A stretch of DNA of 64,000 bases, from NCBI GenBank assembly GCA_963764345.1, contig CAVXSF010000007.1, forward strand, positions 1 through 64,000. The letters run 5' to 3'. Shown in pieces: positions 16,506 through 26,500 of the stretch. The translations under genes were made by a program, and so were the position numbers. Each line of letters begins with the position of its first letter. Positions within the stretch are counted from its first letter, which is position 1. The notes under the pieces were generated by a model. That model saw only the letters and a list, made by a program, of their open reading frames with translations. It had not been told where the DNA came from and did not search any database. This DNA comes from DASQZK01 sp963764345. Lineage in GTDB: Bacteria; Bacteroidota; Bacteroidia; Bacteroidales; GCA-2748055.

Positions 16506-18578
16506 TTATCTAAAAACATTTATTTTGCGACTGAGCATGGACATGCCCTGATCATTTCTGATGATCACCCTGGCCAGGTATATGCCGTTAGGGAGATTCC
16601 CGCTTGCCAATGTCAGGTTCCAGCCTTCGGTATGTACACCTGCATCCATATGCTGATCTGAAACACAGGCGATGAGTCTGCCATTGAGGTCCAGAAGCTC
16701 AATCCGGACGGCCGCCTCTGAATCGAGGCTGTATTTGAACCAGACCTGGTCAGATACCGGATTGGGATAAACCGTAAAGGCATCATTGGAATATGTCCTG
16801 GCTATGGCGTCTGTCTTGTTGAGGTGCTGCACAAGATCATAGGGTACCGACACGAGATCTATACCCCGGTTGTTCACCATGGTTGAGGCATCATAGAAAT
16901 TCTTGGTATACATCTTATCCACGGGGTTATTCCAGTGTTCATGAACACCAAGGCTCCCGGGAACGGTACCGTCGGGTGCATAGGTAATGTCTTCGGGCCA
17001 GTTGGATGGGTCGGCCGCCTGGTGCAGGTAGTCATCGACACCGTCATAGTGCGGACGGTTCGTACGTCCGCCTGTCCCGTCATATTCCGTCCACAGAAAA
17101 TCAAAACATACCGATTCCAGTGCCACATTATCCTGCGACATGAAGATCGACGAAGGGTAATCGTTGTTGAATGGTGCCATCCTCCATTTCACCGAGTTGG
17201 CGTCACTATACCCTTCCTGTCCGCTGTACAGACCGTCGACGATAAACAGCAGGGTATTCCTCCCCAGCTTTTCATGTGCCATCAGATCTACCTGTACCCT
17301 GTACTTATGATAACCGCCATTGTCGATCACATCGTTCGTGAGGCCGAGCAGTCCCGGGTGAAGGTGGCTGGAATTCGGGCTGGTATGAGAACCGAAATGG
17401 TTCTTGGCACACAGGGTGATGCCCGCACAGGCATGGGCCTTCAGGGATGCAATGTTGATCATGTAGGATGCATCCTCGATGATGGTGTAAAAATAATCGG
17501 TGCCCAGAACTGGATTGGCGTAAGTGATCACGTCGGTGCTGCCCTTGACGAGGGCGACTCTTGCAGCTTTGGCAGCAGCATCGAGCCCGGTGAGGTAATA
17601 GTCGTTGTACAGAATATGCACCCCGGGGAACTCATCAGTGATAAGATCGGCCATGTCCTTGTACACTTCTTTCATCGGGTCACCGATGTAGATCATGTTT
17701 TCAGGAACACCTGCCTTTTCTACCAGCTGTTTGACCACGGCCAGGATCGAGAAGGGAGTTGTTTCAACAATATCGGCCTGGGTGTTGATCCTGGAGAAAT
17801 CAGGGTGAATTTTGCCCCAGTACTGACCGAAGGGACAGGTACCAGACCCTTCACCGGTCCAGACATCGGTCATATTGATCTTGATGAAGATTTTTTCACC
17901 GGCAGTATAGCCGACCCTTCCCTTGCCCTTTGAATTGTTGAAGTAACGGAAAATCGAATCCCATGCAACAGTTTCTTCATCAACGCCGGCAATCCTGAGG
18001 ATACATGAGTCCACCATGGCATTTATTACTGTCTGGTTGTTGTTTTTCCTCTGGAAATAATAGTCGTCCGCTTCGCTGTTGTCGGCACCAGTCTGCCCCG
18101 TATTAGTGCAGTTTTCGTTTGTAGCATCCTTGTTCCAGGCCCAGACTACCCGGCCGGGTTTTACTCCCTCGGGCGTCCCCATGGGAGCATTGACACCATC
18201 GGGATGTTCATCGAGGATGGTATTGGCTGCGTGGGCCAGGCTGGAACTCTTCATCATGTAGAAGGTCATGCAGACTGCTGCTATCATGAGGAGTGAGAAG
18301 GCAGCAGTATACCTGGCTTTCGAAAAAAGTTTGCGGGCTTTCCGGATGGCAGCCACAGTGCCCCCGAGAGAAAGGAGGTAGATCACAAAACCTGACATGA
18401 CAGGAGCTGCAGCCCTCATGCACGGATAGGTGGCACGTGAGGGTTTTGGAATGACCCTGACGAGGAACCATGCTGTGGCGGCAATGCCGCTGATAATAAA
18501 CGTAATACGCGCAGGAAGCGTGAGCTTTTTAAGCCGGGGCAGGTTTTCCCGAAAAAAACGTAAGAGGGATCTTTTCAT
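16506..18578 (-). CDS. DUF362 protein with N-terminal membrane helices and a T9SS type A sorting domain
   Basis: 690 residues. Three hydrophobic helices occur near residues 24-44, 56-78 and 92-112. The third is followed by SSSLAHAANT, which looks like a signal-peptidase site. The central region (about 140-560) is DUF362-like: IKINMTDVW, MIYIGDPMKEVY, INIASLKAHACAGITLCAKNHFG and FIVDGLYSGQEG. The C-terminus (about 605-690) is a T9SS type A domain with FTVYPNPVSDQVWFKYS and ends NGIYLARVIIRNDQG...KINVFR. T9SS cargo normally has a simple cleavable signal peptide, so the multi-helix N-terminus is odd. Function unknown; some DUF362 proteins carry Fe-S clusters, but the CxxC ferredoxin pattern is not obvious here. 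Confidence 0.8.
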   Translation of the reverse strand: MKRSLLRFFRENLPRLKKLTLPARITFIISGIAATAWFLVRVIPKPSRATYPCMRAAAPVMSGFVIYLLSLGGTVAAIRKARKLFSKARYTAAFSLLMIAAVCMTFYMMKSSSLAHAANTILDEHPDGVNAPMGTPEGVKPGRVVWAWNKDATNENCTNTGQTGADNSEADDYYFQRKNNNQTVINAMVDSCILRIAGVDEETVAWDSIFRYFNNSKGKGRVGYTAGEKIFIKINMTDVWTGEGSGTCPFGQYWGKIHPDFSRINTQADIVETTPFSILAVVKQLVEKAGVPENMIYIGDPMKEVYKDMADLITDEFPGVHILYNDYYLTGLDAAAKAARVALVKGSTDVITYANPVLGTDYFYTIIEDASYMINIASLKAHACAGITLCAKNHFGSHTSPNSSHLHPGLLGLTNDVIDNGGYHKYRVQVDLMAHEKLGRNTLLFIVDGLYSGQEGYSDANSVKWRMAPFNNDYPSSIFMSQDNVALESVCFDFLWTEYDGTGGRTNRPHYDGVDDYLHQAADPSNWPEDITYAPDGTVPGSLGVHEHWNNPVDKMYTKNFYDASTMVNNRGIDLVSVPYDLVQHLNKTDAIARTYSNDAFTVYPNPVSDQVWFKYSLDSEAAVRIELLDLNGRLIACVSDQHMDAGVHTEGWNLTLASGNLPNGIYLARVIIRNDQGMSMLSRKINVFR

Positions 18579-19211
18579 TTTTGTGTTGGTTGAGTCGTAA
18601 TGATTAGTTAATTAATCGATAATTTCGTGCCTCTGTTAACACTTTGAGTATGACGGAGACAATAGGGCATGGATTGCTTGTCACAGACTTCACTAAATGT
18701 TTGGTAATTATACCCATAATTTTTCGCTTTGTTGCATGACGCCGGATAAAAACAATCTCCCGTGTCCGCTGATGCATCCCCTTTCCCTGCGCAACATATA
18801 TCTTCCGGGTTGCAACATTGGGGGAAGCATACAGCCGGTTTCTTTGCGGGAGTAAAGCGGCAGCCAAAGTTTTTTGTAACGAAGCTTAACGTCGAATTCT
18901 ATCCTTCCCGGAAAGCAGAAAGCAAAACAGGTTCAGGGGAAAAGCAGGAAAATGGGGATGTGTATCAATTTTTCCATCCGGCTAACCGGTTGCTGCCTGC
19001 CTGATGTATTTTGCTATTCAGGTTAACAGGCAAGCAGTATGGGAAAATTATCGATTTCCAGTTTTACCCGGCATCCATGATTTCTGCTTTAATAGGTTGA
19101 GTTCTGTTCGGAGGAAGGGTTACAGATTTCTGCATTTATTATTCATCACCTGTTGTCGGTAACGATTAAAATCATAATTTTATTTAAAATTCATCTGGTT
19201 AAAGCCCCCGT
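18579..19211. other. Intergenic region between divergent genes
   Basis: About 630 bp between the leftward DUF362/T9SS gene and the rightward nucleotidase. Two overlapping short open frames (18604-18867 minus, 18762-19004 plus) show no motif or signal. I see no RNA gene or repeat here. Confidence 0.45.
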
Positions 19212-21038
19212 ATGAATAAGAAACTCCTCCTTTTAACGGTTCCACTCCTTTTCTGGTCCTGCATGGTACTGGCACAGCCTGAGCCTGTCAGGCTTGTGAT
19301 CCTTCATACCAATGATCTTCACAGTCACCTGGACGGCTTTTCACCCGAGTCGGAATACACCCCCCTAACCGTAAATGATGATCATACTGTCGGGGGATTT
19401 GCAAGGATCGCGGCGCTGATCGGGGAGGAGAGGGAAAAAGAAGGGAACAAACTGCTGGTACTGGATGCGGGTGATTTCCTGATGGGGACTTTCTTTGCAC
19501 CCCTCGAACCATCCACCGGTTTCCAGCTGAAACTGATGAAACAGATGGGATTCGACATGGTGACCCTGGGCAATCACGAGTTCGACTTTGGTCCGGAAGT
19601 TCTGGCAAAGATCCTGGTAAGTTCCTGCGAGGGGAACTCTGCTCCGTTGCTCGTGGCTTCCAACCTGGCCTTTTCAAAAAAGGACCACGGAGATGATGAT
19701 CTTGAAGCACTCTTTGAGAACGGTACTCTTAAACCTTACCGTATTATTGAACGCGGCGGGCTCAGGATCGGGATCTTTGGCATTCTAGGCTACAGCGCCA
19801 TCCATGATGCTCCTCTTGTGCGGCCGGCCCGGTTTAAAGATCCGGTGAAGACGGCTAAAAAATATGCCAGGTTTCTCAAAAACAAGGAAAAGGCTGACCT
19901 GGTGATTTGCCTGTCCCACAGCGGTGTTGCCAGGGACAAGGACGGTCAGTGGGCCGGTGAGGATGTGGAACTGGCGAAAAAGGTTCCCGGGATCGATGTG
20001 ATCATCAGTGGTCATACTCATACCCTCATTGATGATAACCTGGTGGTAAACGGTACGCCTATTGTCCAGACCGGCGCTTACGGTACCGGACTCGGGCGTC
20101 TGGAGCTGGAGGTAAAGGATGGGAAGGTTGTGCACTCCGATTCCCGTGTAATACCGATAAACGATGCAATTCCCGGTGATCCCCAGATACAGGAAAAAAT
20201 TGATGAACAGGAAAAGCTGATATCAAAAGATTTTCTGAAATCCCTGGACCTGGAATACAGTTCGATCATCACGGAAACCGCTTTTCCCGTATTATGTGAC
20301 GAAGATACCCTTCTTGAACAAAGCAATCTAGGTCCTCTAATCTCCGACGCCATCTATTCGTACCTGAACAGGAATATACCCGGAGGCGTCGATGTGTCGC
20401 TGTTCGCTGCAGGAATGGTCAGGGATAATATCCTCCCGGGAATGACAGGCAAACAAAGTGTTGCTGACCTATTCAGGGTAGCACCTCTGGGAAGCGGTAA
20501 AGATAGTATCCCCGGGTACCCGCTGGCCAGGGTATATGTTACGGGAAAAGAGCTGAAAGGAATCCTGGAGATCCTGTACATCGCACCGGCAGGGAATAAG
20601 GATAATTATATTTATTTCGGGGGATTAAGAGCAACCTACGATCCTCATAAAGGGCTGCTTCATAAGATTACCTCCATTGAGACCGGGGATCCCGTGAAGG
20701 GCTTTACACCGGTTGACTGGTCGAAACACAACACAAAACTTTACAGCCTGAGTGCCTCGGTTTACCTCCTTCAGTTTGTCGGGATCATTAAAAAACTCAG
20801 TCACGGACTTGTAAGGGTGACGCTGAAGAACGAGGACGGCCAGCCGCTGAAATCCATCGATGATGGGATAATCGACGGAAATGCCAGCGCTCCCGGAATA
20901 CAAGAGGTAAAAGAATGGATTGCCCTTGTCTGGTTCCTGCAAAACCAGCCTGATGTCAATGGTGACGGGATCCCTGATATCCCTGAGTATTACCGTACCG
21001 GCAGCCCGAGACTTTATGAGAAACCCGCGCAATTTTAG
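19212..21038 (+). CDS. 5'-nucleotidase / UshA-like metallophosphoesterase, exported
   Basis: 608 residues. The signal peptide ends near LAQPEP. The metallophosphatase domain shows the full dimetal set: HTNDLHSHL, LDAGDFLMGT, TLGNHEFDFGPE, CLSHSGV and DVIISGHTHTL. The C-terminal 5'-nucleotidase domain (about 350-540) includes NLGPLISDAIYSYL and SLFAAGMVRDNILPG. The tail has DVNGDGIPDIPEYY, a calcium-loop-like motif. Such enzymes hydrolyse nucleotides or UDP-sugars in the periplasm for phosphate or nucleoside salvage. No neighbour indicates a more specific substrate. Confidence 0.85.
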   Translation: MNKKLLLLTVPLLFWSCMVLAQPEPVRLVILHTNDLHSHLDGFSPESEYTPLTVNDDHTVGGFARIAALIGEEREKEGNKLLVLDAGDFLMGTFFAPLEPSTGFQLKLMKQMGFDMVTLGNHEFDFGPEVLAKILVSSCEGNSAPLLVASNLAFSKKDHGDDDLEALFENGTLKPYRIIERGGLRIGIFGILGYSAIHDAPLVRPARFKDPVKTAKKYARFLKNKEKADLVICLSHSGVARDKDGQWAGEDVELAKKVPGIDVIISGHTHTLIDDNLVVNGTPIVQTGAYGTGLGRLELEVKDGKVVHSDSRVIPINDAIPGDPQIQEKIDEQEKLISKDFLKSLDLEYSSIITETAFPVLCDEDTLLEQSNLGPLISDAIYSYLNRNIPGGVDVSLFAAGMVRDNILPGMTGKQSVADLFRVAPLGSGKDSIPGYPLARVYVTGKELKGILEILYIAPAGNKDNYIYFGGLRATYDPHKGLLHKITSIETGDPVKGFTPVDWSKHNTKLYSLSASVYLLQFVGIIKKLSHGLVRVTLKNEDGQPLKSIDDGIIDGNASAPGIQEVKEWIALVWFLQNQPDVNGDGIPDIPEYYRTGSPRLYEKPAQF

Positions 21039-21197
21039 CCTTCCTCTTCCCCTGTTCGCCTGTTCCCTTGTTCCCTTGAAGAATCTTGCAGGTGACAAGT
21101 GTCAAACGCAAGCTTGCTTACAAGTCAGCGTTTCTTATATTTGTAAAGAATTAAAGCTGAATGAATTATCAATTTTGTGGTATAATGTGAATTAGTA

Positions 21198-21268
21198 AAT
21201 AAACTAATAAACTAATAAACTAATAAACTAATAAACTAATAAACTAATAAACTAATAAACTAATAAAC
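21198..21268. repeat. 8-bp satellite (AATAAACT), almost nine copies
   Basis: Eight exact copies of AATAAACT (21198-21261) plus a seven-base partial copy. It lies between the nucleotidase and the gamma-glutamyltransferase genes, about 110 bases upstream of the latter's -7 box. Such arrays change copy number by slippage. Confidence 0.95.
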
Positions 21269-21380
21269 AAAATCACTAATAACCGACTAAATTCATTATT
21301 CACAAATTTATCTTCTGTATAGCCCGAAAATTTTTTAGGGCTCCCTTACAAAAAGTAAAAGGCTACAAATCTGAATTATC

Positions 21381-21388
21381 TATCTTTG
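21381..21388 (+). promoter_or_regulatory. Bacteroidota-type -7 promoter box
   Basis: TATCTTTG is an exact match to TAnnTTTG, 31 bases before the gamma-glutamyltransferase start, leaving a short leader of about 25 bases. No clear -33 TTG is seen. Confidence 0.5.
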
Positions 21389-21419
21389 GTACTATATAAA
21401 AATAATCTCAATATTATTT

Positions 21420-23087
21420 ATGAAACGATACATGATCAACATTCCTGCTGCAATTATTTGCTTAATTTTTTCAGTATTCATAATTGCGGGCTGCACAAAA
21501 CCGGACAAACCCGGCTTAACCTGGCACGCCTCGGGCAATAGAGGAGTGGTGGCGGGTGGAACTGCCGCTTCCACACAGGCAGGTCTGGATATTCTTGCCA
21601 GTGGTGGCAATGCCGTGGATGCCGCAGTGGCGGTTATCCTGAATCTGGCGGTATCTGATTATGGCAATTTTAATATCGGGGGAGAAGTGCCTTTTATGGT
21701 TTACAGTGCAAAAACCGGTAAAGTAAAAGTCTTTAATGGCATGGGCGGTGCACCTTTGGATAAAGAAGCTATCGACTGGTATTACAAGCATGGCATCCCG
21801 AAAAAAGGCATTAAGGCTTCAACCGTACCGAGCGCCCTGAGTACGTGTATGGCAGCCCTTGAGCTCGAGGGCACCCGGTCTTTTGCGCAGGTAGTAGCGC
21901 CCACTCTGAAATTGCTCGATACCGGCGAAAAAAGCTGGTACGGAAACCTGGCCGTTACATTACGCAAACTTATTGAGACCGAGAACTCAACTCCTGGTAC
22001 GCGGGAGCAAAAAATTCGTGTCGCACGTGACCGCTTTTATAAAGGTGATATTGCCGATTCCTTAAACGATTATTATATCAGATCGGGAGGTTTTTTGAGA
22101 AAAGTTGACCTTGCCACGCACGAAACAACAGTAGAAGAACCGGTATCGTCTACGTACAGGGGCTACGAGGTATATAAGTGCAATACCTGGACACAGGGTC
22201 CGGTGATGTTGCAAACCTTGAGACTGCTCGAACATTTCGATATCGGGAATATGGGTTTCCTGTCGGCGAATTATGTTCACGTGACTACCGAGGCCATGAA
22301 ACTGGCCTATGCCGACCGCGACAAATATTACGGTGATCCAGCGTTTGTGGACGTACCGCTTAAGCAATTGCTTTCAGATGAATATACGGCCCTGCGATGG
22401 CCATTAATAGATATGATGTATGCTTCCCAGGTAATACGTCCCGGAGATCCGTTGACAATGTCGCCATATTCCGGCCCCGGGGAATATCATCCTGGAGTAC
22501 ATGGCACAACGACCTGTGCCGTTGTAGATAAATGGGGTAATGTGGTGGCCGCCACACCCAGTTCAAACCCCGAATATGGTGTATGCGAAAGCCTTGGCGT
22601 CGCCCATAACACCCGGATGAGCAGCCTGAATATTCAAAAGGGCCACCCAAATTCACTTCAGCCCGGTAAGCGCCCGCGGATAACACTGACCCCGACCATC
22701 GTGCTGAAACATGGGAAACCGGTACTTGCCATGAGTATTAATGGTGGTGATGTTCAAGACCAGGTTTCAGTGGAACTTTTCCTTGATTATGTAGAATTCG
22801 GTATGATGCCTAAAGAAGCCATAAGTGCTCCCCGGTTCAGGACCTATCATTTTGAAAACTCTTTTAATCCCGCAGCATCAGCCGCTGAGCGCATATTGAG
22901 GATGAACGGCCTTATTGTGAATACAACGGATCCGGAACTGATAGAAAACCTGATTATACGCGGGCACAGTGTTGACGCGGTAAAAGGCATCATGGGAATA
23001 CCGGTGATGATCTTTATAGATCAGAAATCCGGCACCAGCTATGCTGCCGGTGAACCTTCAATAAAATATTGTGCAGCGGTCAATTGA
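21420..23087 (+). CDS. ggt: Gamma-glutamyltransferase (gamma-glutamyl transpeptidase), lipoprotein
   Basis: 555 residues. The lipobox IIAGC is near residue 25. Family blocks: GGTAASTQAGLDILASGGNAVDAAVA near the N-terminus, NTWTQGPVMLQTLRLLE, and the autocatalytic processing site HGTTTCAVVD with the nucleophile Thr363. Then DKWGNVVAATPSSN and PGKRPRITLTPTIV. The enzyme is made as a precursor that cleaves itself into two subunits and transfers or hydrolyses gamma-glutamyl groups, as in glutathione salvage. The usual GSG(G/S) oxyanion block is replaced by MSINGGDVQDQ, typical of the wider Ntn-hydrolase GGT-like branch, so true glutathione activity is not certain. Confidence 0.82.
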   Translation: MKRYMINIPAAIICLIFSVFIIAGCTKPDKPGLTWHASGNRGVVAGGTAASTQAGLDILASGGNAVDAAVAVILNLAVSDYGNFNIGGEVPFMVYSAKTGKVKVFNGMGGAPLDKEAIDWYYKHGIPKKGIKASTVPSALSTCMAALELEGTRSFAQVVAPTLKLLDTGEKSWYGNLAVTLRKLIETENSTPGTREQKIRVARDRFYKGDIADSLNDYYIRSGGFLRKVDLATHETTVEEPVSSTYRGYEVYKCNTWTQGPVMLQTLRLLEHFDIGNMGFLSANYVHVTTEAMKLAYADRDKYYGDPAFVDVPLKQLLSDEYTALRWPLIDMMYASQVIRPGDPLTMSPYSGPGEYHPGVHGTTTCAVVDKWGNVVAATPSSNPEYGVCESLGVAHNTRMSSLNIQKGHPNSLQPGKRPRITLTPTIVLKHGKPVLAMSINGGDVQDQVSVELFLDYVEFGMMPKEAISAPRFRTYHFENSFNPAASAAERILRMNGLIVNTTDPELIENLIIRGHSVDAVKGIMGIPVMIFIDQKSGTSYAAGEPSIKYCAAVN

Positions 23088-23222
23088 ACAGGTGGTGTGT
23101 CTTCCATTTTTTGACGCACCGTTCCTGAAATTTTTGCTATATTCCGCCATTAAATTTATGTACTAACGTACTATTATCTGCAACCAGGATATACCTTAAT
23201 GTGATCCTATAATATCAGACCA

Positions 23223-24584
23223 ATGATGTATAAAACAGGGCTCTGCAATAACTTACACTTACACAAAACAACCAGAATCAGTATTTCCTGCCTCCTGGTA
23301 ATGACAATGTTGAGTATTTCAGCCTGCCGGAACAGCAAATCGACAAAAACCTCTGATCAGTCATCAGAAGCCAATCCTGAGCCATCAGGCTGGTATTCCG
23401 GTGATATTCATGTGCACCGCAGTTGTGACGGCAGTACTCCAATTCCTGCCGGCGAATTAAAGGAGCGCATGGCTGCCAATGATCTGGCGGTGATATCGGT
23501 TTTATCGGACATGGGCAACTCACAGGCTCCCGACCGCGTTGCCGATCTCCTGAAAGTGGACGGAAAGGACTCCCCGTTATCCGGTGAGGGACGTATTATT
23601 CATTACGCGGCCGAATGGCACTGGGATGCCAACGATTTTGAGAAATCGCATCAGGCTCTGGGAGGCCACCTCGTATTGTTAGGGATTAATAAAGCCTATA
23701 AAATATGGGAAGAATCGCCCTATAAAATTTTGGAGTGGGCCAAAAAACAGGATGCAGTATGTGGTTTTGCGCACATGCAGTATCTGAACGGTCAGATTCC
23801 TAAGGAATTAAATTGTTGTATACCTATGGATTTCCCTGTTGAAGCTGCCCTGGGTACCATAGACTTTATCTCGGAAGATTGTGATGGTGGCGACGGAGCA
23901 ATCAATGCCTATTATAAATTACTGAACTGCGGTTTCAGAATTGGACTGGCAGCGGGTACCGATTATCCGTGCAACGGGGGCGATCCTTTTGGTACAAATT
24001 TAACGTATGTATTTTGTGATGATGGAGGGTTGACCTATCAGAAATGGATTGAAGGGATAAAAAAAGGTAAAACGGTGGTTTCGCGGGACGGGCATAATGA
24101 ATTTCTGGATCTCAGGGTCAACGGCACCTCCATTCCCGGCGACGAAATTAAACTTGAGAAAAGCGGTCCCATAACGATTAATGTGATGTGGTCATCCGTG
24201 AAGAATTTGACAGGAAGTATTGAACTCGTTTACAACGGCAGGGTTGTGGCAACACAATCCGGTACGACCCGGCCTGGCAAGCCGGTTGTGATGCATACAA
24301 AGTTGACATTAGATGAAAGTGGTTGGTTATGTGCCCGGCGGATGGGCAAAACAGGCCATCAAACGCATACCGCTCCTGTTTTTTTATCCTTGAAAAACAA
24401 ACCATTTAAGGCAAATGCCGATGACGCCCGGTATTTCGTGGATTGGATTGATAATATTCTTCAAAATATACAACCCGGACAAATCTGGAGCAAATATTAT
24501 ACCCACGATCTGGATGAAGTATGCGGCAGGTATAATAAAGCTAAAGAGGTATATCTTAACTTAATCGCCGAAGGAAATCAGTGA
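23223..24584 (+). CDS. CehA/McbA-type PHP-domain metallohydrolase, lipoprotein
   Basis: 453 residues. The signal has a lipobox-like LSISAC near residue 35. The PHP metal site opens with YSGDIHVHRSCDGST, and later AAEWHWD, CGFAHMQYL and GLAAGTDYPCNGG supply further His/Asp ligands. A beta-rich C-terminal domain (about 300-400, SGPITINVMWSS, GSIELVYNGRVVA) is typical of the CehA/McbA family. These proteins hydrolyse esters or phosphoesters; the natural substrate is usually unknown. It follows the gamma-glutamyltransferase gene by 135 bases on the same strand. Confidence 0.75.
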   Translation: MMYKTGLCNNLHLHKTTRISISCLLVMTMLSISACRNSKSTKTSDQSSEANPEPSGWYSGDIHVHRSCDGSTPIPAGELKERMAANDLAVISVLSDMGNSQAPDRVADLLKVDGKDSPLSGEGRIIHYAAEWHWDANDFEKSHQALGGHLVLLGINKAYKIWEESPYKILEWAKKQDAVCGFAHMQYLNGQIPKELNCCIPMDFPVEAALGTIDFISEDCDGGDGAINAYYKLLNCGFRIGLAAGTDYPCNGGDPFGTNLTYVFCDDGGLTYQKWIEGIKKGKTVVSRDGHNEFLDLRVNGTSIPGDEIKLEKSGPITINVMWSSVKNLTGSIELVYNGRVVATQSGTTRPGKPVVMHTKLTLDESGWLCARRMGKTGHQTHTAPVFLSLKNKPFKANADDARYFVDWIDNILQNIQPGQIWSKYYTHDLDEVCGRYNKAKEVYLNLIAEGNQ

Positions 24585-25005
24585 GTTTACGGGAAATACC
24601 TGGTGAATATATTTCATACCCCACATTCTCAATAGCTGTATTTTAGATTAAAACCCCTTCCCTGTATTCTGATATTTGCCTGGGATGACCAATACAAATG
24701 AGGGGGGCATTGGGCTTGTGATTTATGATAAAAGCATTATTTTTATTGCTTGAATTGTTTTGTGGGTTTTGTCAGGTACCTTGTCCATGGGTATCCCCAA
24801 ATACATTTTCATAATAATTCTACTTTGGCAGGTTGGCTTTTTCAATGATTTTTCAGCTTGTTTACCTCAGCCTTAAAGGGTGCAATCCGATAAATCAACC
24901 TGTTCCCTTCAGGTATGAAGGGTAAAAACGGGTTTATTTTTCTAATCTGTCAAAGCCGAAATAATAAAAGCGGCCTGATGTATCATTAAACTAAAAGAAA
25001 CGATC
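24585..25005. other. Intergenic region, nothing recognised
   Basis: About 420 bp before the RraA-like gene. AT-rich, no conserved frame, repeat or RNA structure that I can support. It should contain the promoter of the following gene cluster. Confidence 0.4.
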
Positions 25006-25686
25006 ATGTCTGGAATTCTGGGCGATTTTGAAATATTCGACTTCATAAAAGAGAATCTCTATGTCGCGGCAGTTTGTGATATTCTTGATGAACTCGGATA
25101 TCGCAATCAGGCGATGCATCAGAGACTTCGTCCCCTGTTGCCGGATCCTGAAAATTGCGGATTTATTGGTCGTGCCCGCACTTTTCGATGGATGGAAACG
25201 GATTATATAGCTGAGGAAAATCCCTATGGATTGGAGATTGAGGCTATGGACTCCCTGAAGGCCGGAGATGTTGTCGTTCATTCCACTGATTATGGCGGTA
25301 CCAATGCTCCATGGGGCGAATTAATGAGTACCGTTGCAAAAAGAAATGGCGTGGCAGGTTGTGTGTGCGACAGCCAGATTCGCGATTGTGTAAAAATAAT
25401 AAAAATGGGGTTCCCGGTTTTTTACACCGGGATAAGACCACTGGACTCAAAAGGGCGTGCCATTGTTCAGGCATATGACGTTCCCATTAGATGCGGTGAA
25501 GTGCTGGTTAATCCGGGCGAAATAGTTTATGGAGACTTTGACGGAATTGTCGTCGTTCCCAAAGCCGTTGAACAGGATGTATTTCAACTGGCCAGGGAAA
25601 AAGTAAATAAGGAGAATTTATCGCGGAATGAACTCCTTAGCGGGAAATCATTACGCGAAGTTTATAATAAATACAAAGCACTTTAA
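25006..25686 (+). CDS. RraA-family protein, probable 2-oxoacid aldolase
   Basis: 226 residues. Family marks: VAAVCDILDELGYRN, GRARTFRW, APWGELMSTVAKRNGVAGCVCDSQIRD with the metal/substrate Arg-Asp pair, and GDFDGIVVVP near the end. Members include the HMG/CHA aldolases and oxaloacetate decarboxylases as well as the RNase E inhibitor RraA. Bacteroidota lack a classical RNase E partner next to this gene, and it begins a catabolic cluster. A carbon-carbon lyase releasing pyruvate or a related oxoacid is therefore more likely than RNA regulation. The SDR gene starts 11 bases downstream. Confidence 0.8.
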   Translation: MSGILGDFEIFDFIKENLYVAAVCDILDELGYRNQAMHQRLRPLLPDPENCGFIGRARTFRWMETDYIAEENPYGLEIEAMDSLKAGDVVVHSTDYGGTNAPWGELMSTVAKRNGVAGCVCDSQIRDCVKIIKMGFPVFYTGIRPLDSKGRAIVQAYDVPIRCGEVLVNPGEIVYGDFDGIVVVPKAVEQDVFQLAREKVNKENLSRNELLSGKSLREVYNKYKAL

Positions 25687-25697
25687 ACACTTTTAAA

Positions 25698-26468
25698 ATG
25701 AAACTAGACAATCGGGTAGTAATCGTGACCGGATCAGGTTCAGGAATCGGAAGGGCATGTGCCATCGAATTTGCAAAAGAAGGGGCTATTGTTGTGGTGG
25801 CCGATATAAATTTGCAGGGAGCCGAAGAAACGGTCAAACAGATTGAGGCTGAACATGGGAAAGCCGTTCCTTTTAAATCTGATGTATCTGATCCCGCATC
25901 CGTCAAAAAGCTGGTCGACTTTACCGTAAAGAAATATTTGAAAATCGATGCACTGGTAAACAATGCGGCAATTCAGGTAAATAAAACCGTTGAAGACATT
26001 TCGTTTGAAGAATGGAACCTTCAGATGTCCATCAATGTCGGTGGCATTTTTCTAACCTCGAAATATTGTTTGCCCTACCTGAAGCAGTCCAAAGGCAGCA
26101 TTGTAAATATGTCATCGGTAAACGGATTTTTTGTGGAGCCGATGTGTGCAGGCTATTGTGCAACCAAATCTGCGATCATCGGTCTGACCAAAGCAATGGC
26201 TATCGACCATGGCCATGAAGGAGTGCGGGCTAATTGTATTTGCCCCGGGTACATCGATGCCGGTCTTGCCGAAGGGTATTTTCAAAGCCAGCCTGACCCG
26301 GCCCAGGCCCGTAAGGATGCCGGTAAATTGCATGCACTCTGGCGCATCGGTAAACCTGAGGAGGTGGCAAGGGTAGCCGTTTTCCTGGCCAGTGATGATG
26401 CATCATTTATGACCGGATCATCCGTTGTGGTTGACGGTGGATTTGGTTCCGGGTTGCCCCCAAAATAA
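25698..26468 (+). CDS. Short-chain dehydrogenase/reductase (SDR)
   Basis: 256 residues, classical SDR. The cofactor loop is TGSGSGIG (residues 11-18), then NNAA, VNMSSVNG with the catalytic Ser, and YCATK with Tyr153 and Lys157. Asp in VVADINLQ after the second strand favours NAD(H). The end VDGGFGSG is typical of the 3-oxoacyl/sugar dehydrogenase subgroup. Between an RraA-like aldolase and an enolase-superfamily dehydratase it probably oxidises or reduces a hydroxyl of a keto-deoxy sugar acid, as in the L-fuconate and L-rhamnonate pathways. Substrate inferred from context only. Confidence 0.85.
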   Translation: MKLDNRVVIVTGSGSGIGRACAIEFAKEGAIVVVADINLQGAEETVKQIEAEHGKAVPFKSDVSDPASVKKLVDFTVKKYLKIDALVNNAAIQVNKTVEDISFEEWNLQMSINVGGIFLTSKYCLPYLKQSKGSIVNMSSVNGFFVEPMCAGYCATKSAIIGLTKAMAIDHGHEGVRANCICPGYIDAGLAEGYFQSQPDPAQARKDAGKLHALWRIGKPEEVARVAVFLASDDASFMTGSSVVVDGGFGSGLPPK

Positions 26469-26500
26469 TTGATACGTAATTTTTGTAATATTTTGCTTCG

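Noticed and set aside
16935..17933. 332-codon frame antisense to the DUF362/T9SS gene
   Set aside because: It lies wholly opposite a well-supported gene and has no recognisable domain.
25006..25686. RNase E inhibitor RraA
   Set aside because: The fold is shared with aldolases and the neighbours are catabolic, so RNA regulation is the weaker reading.
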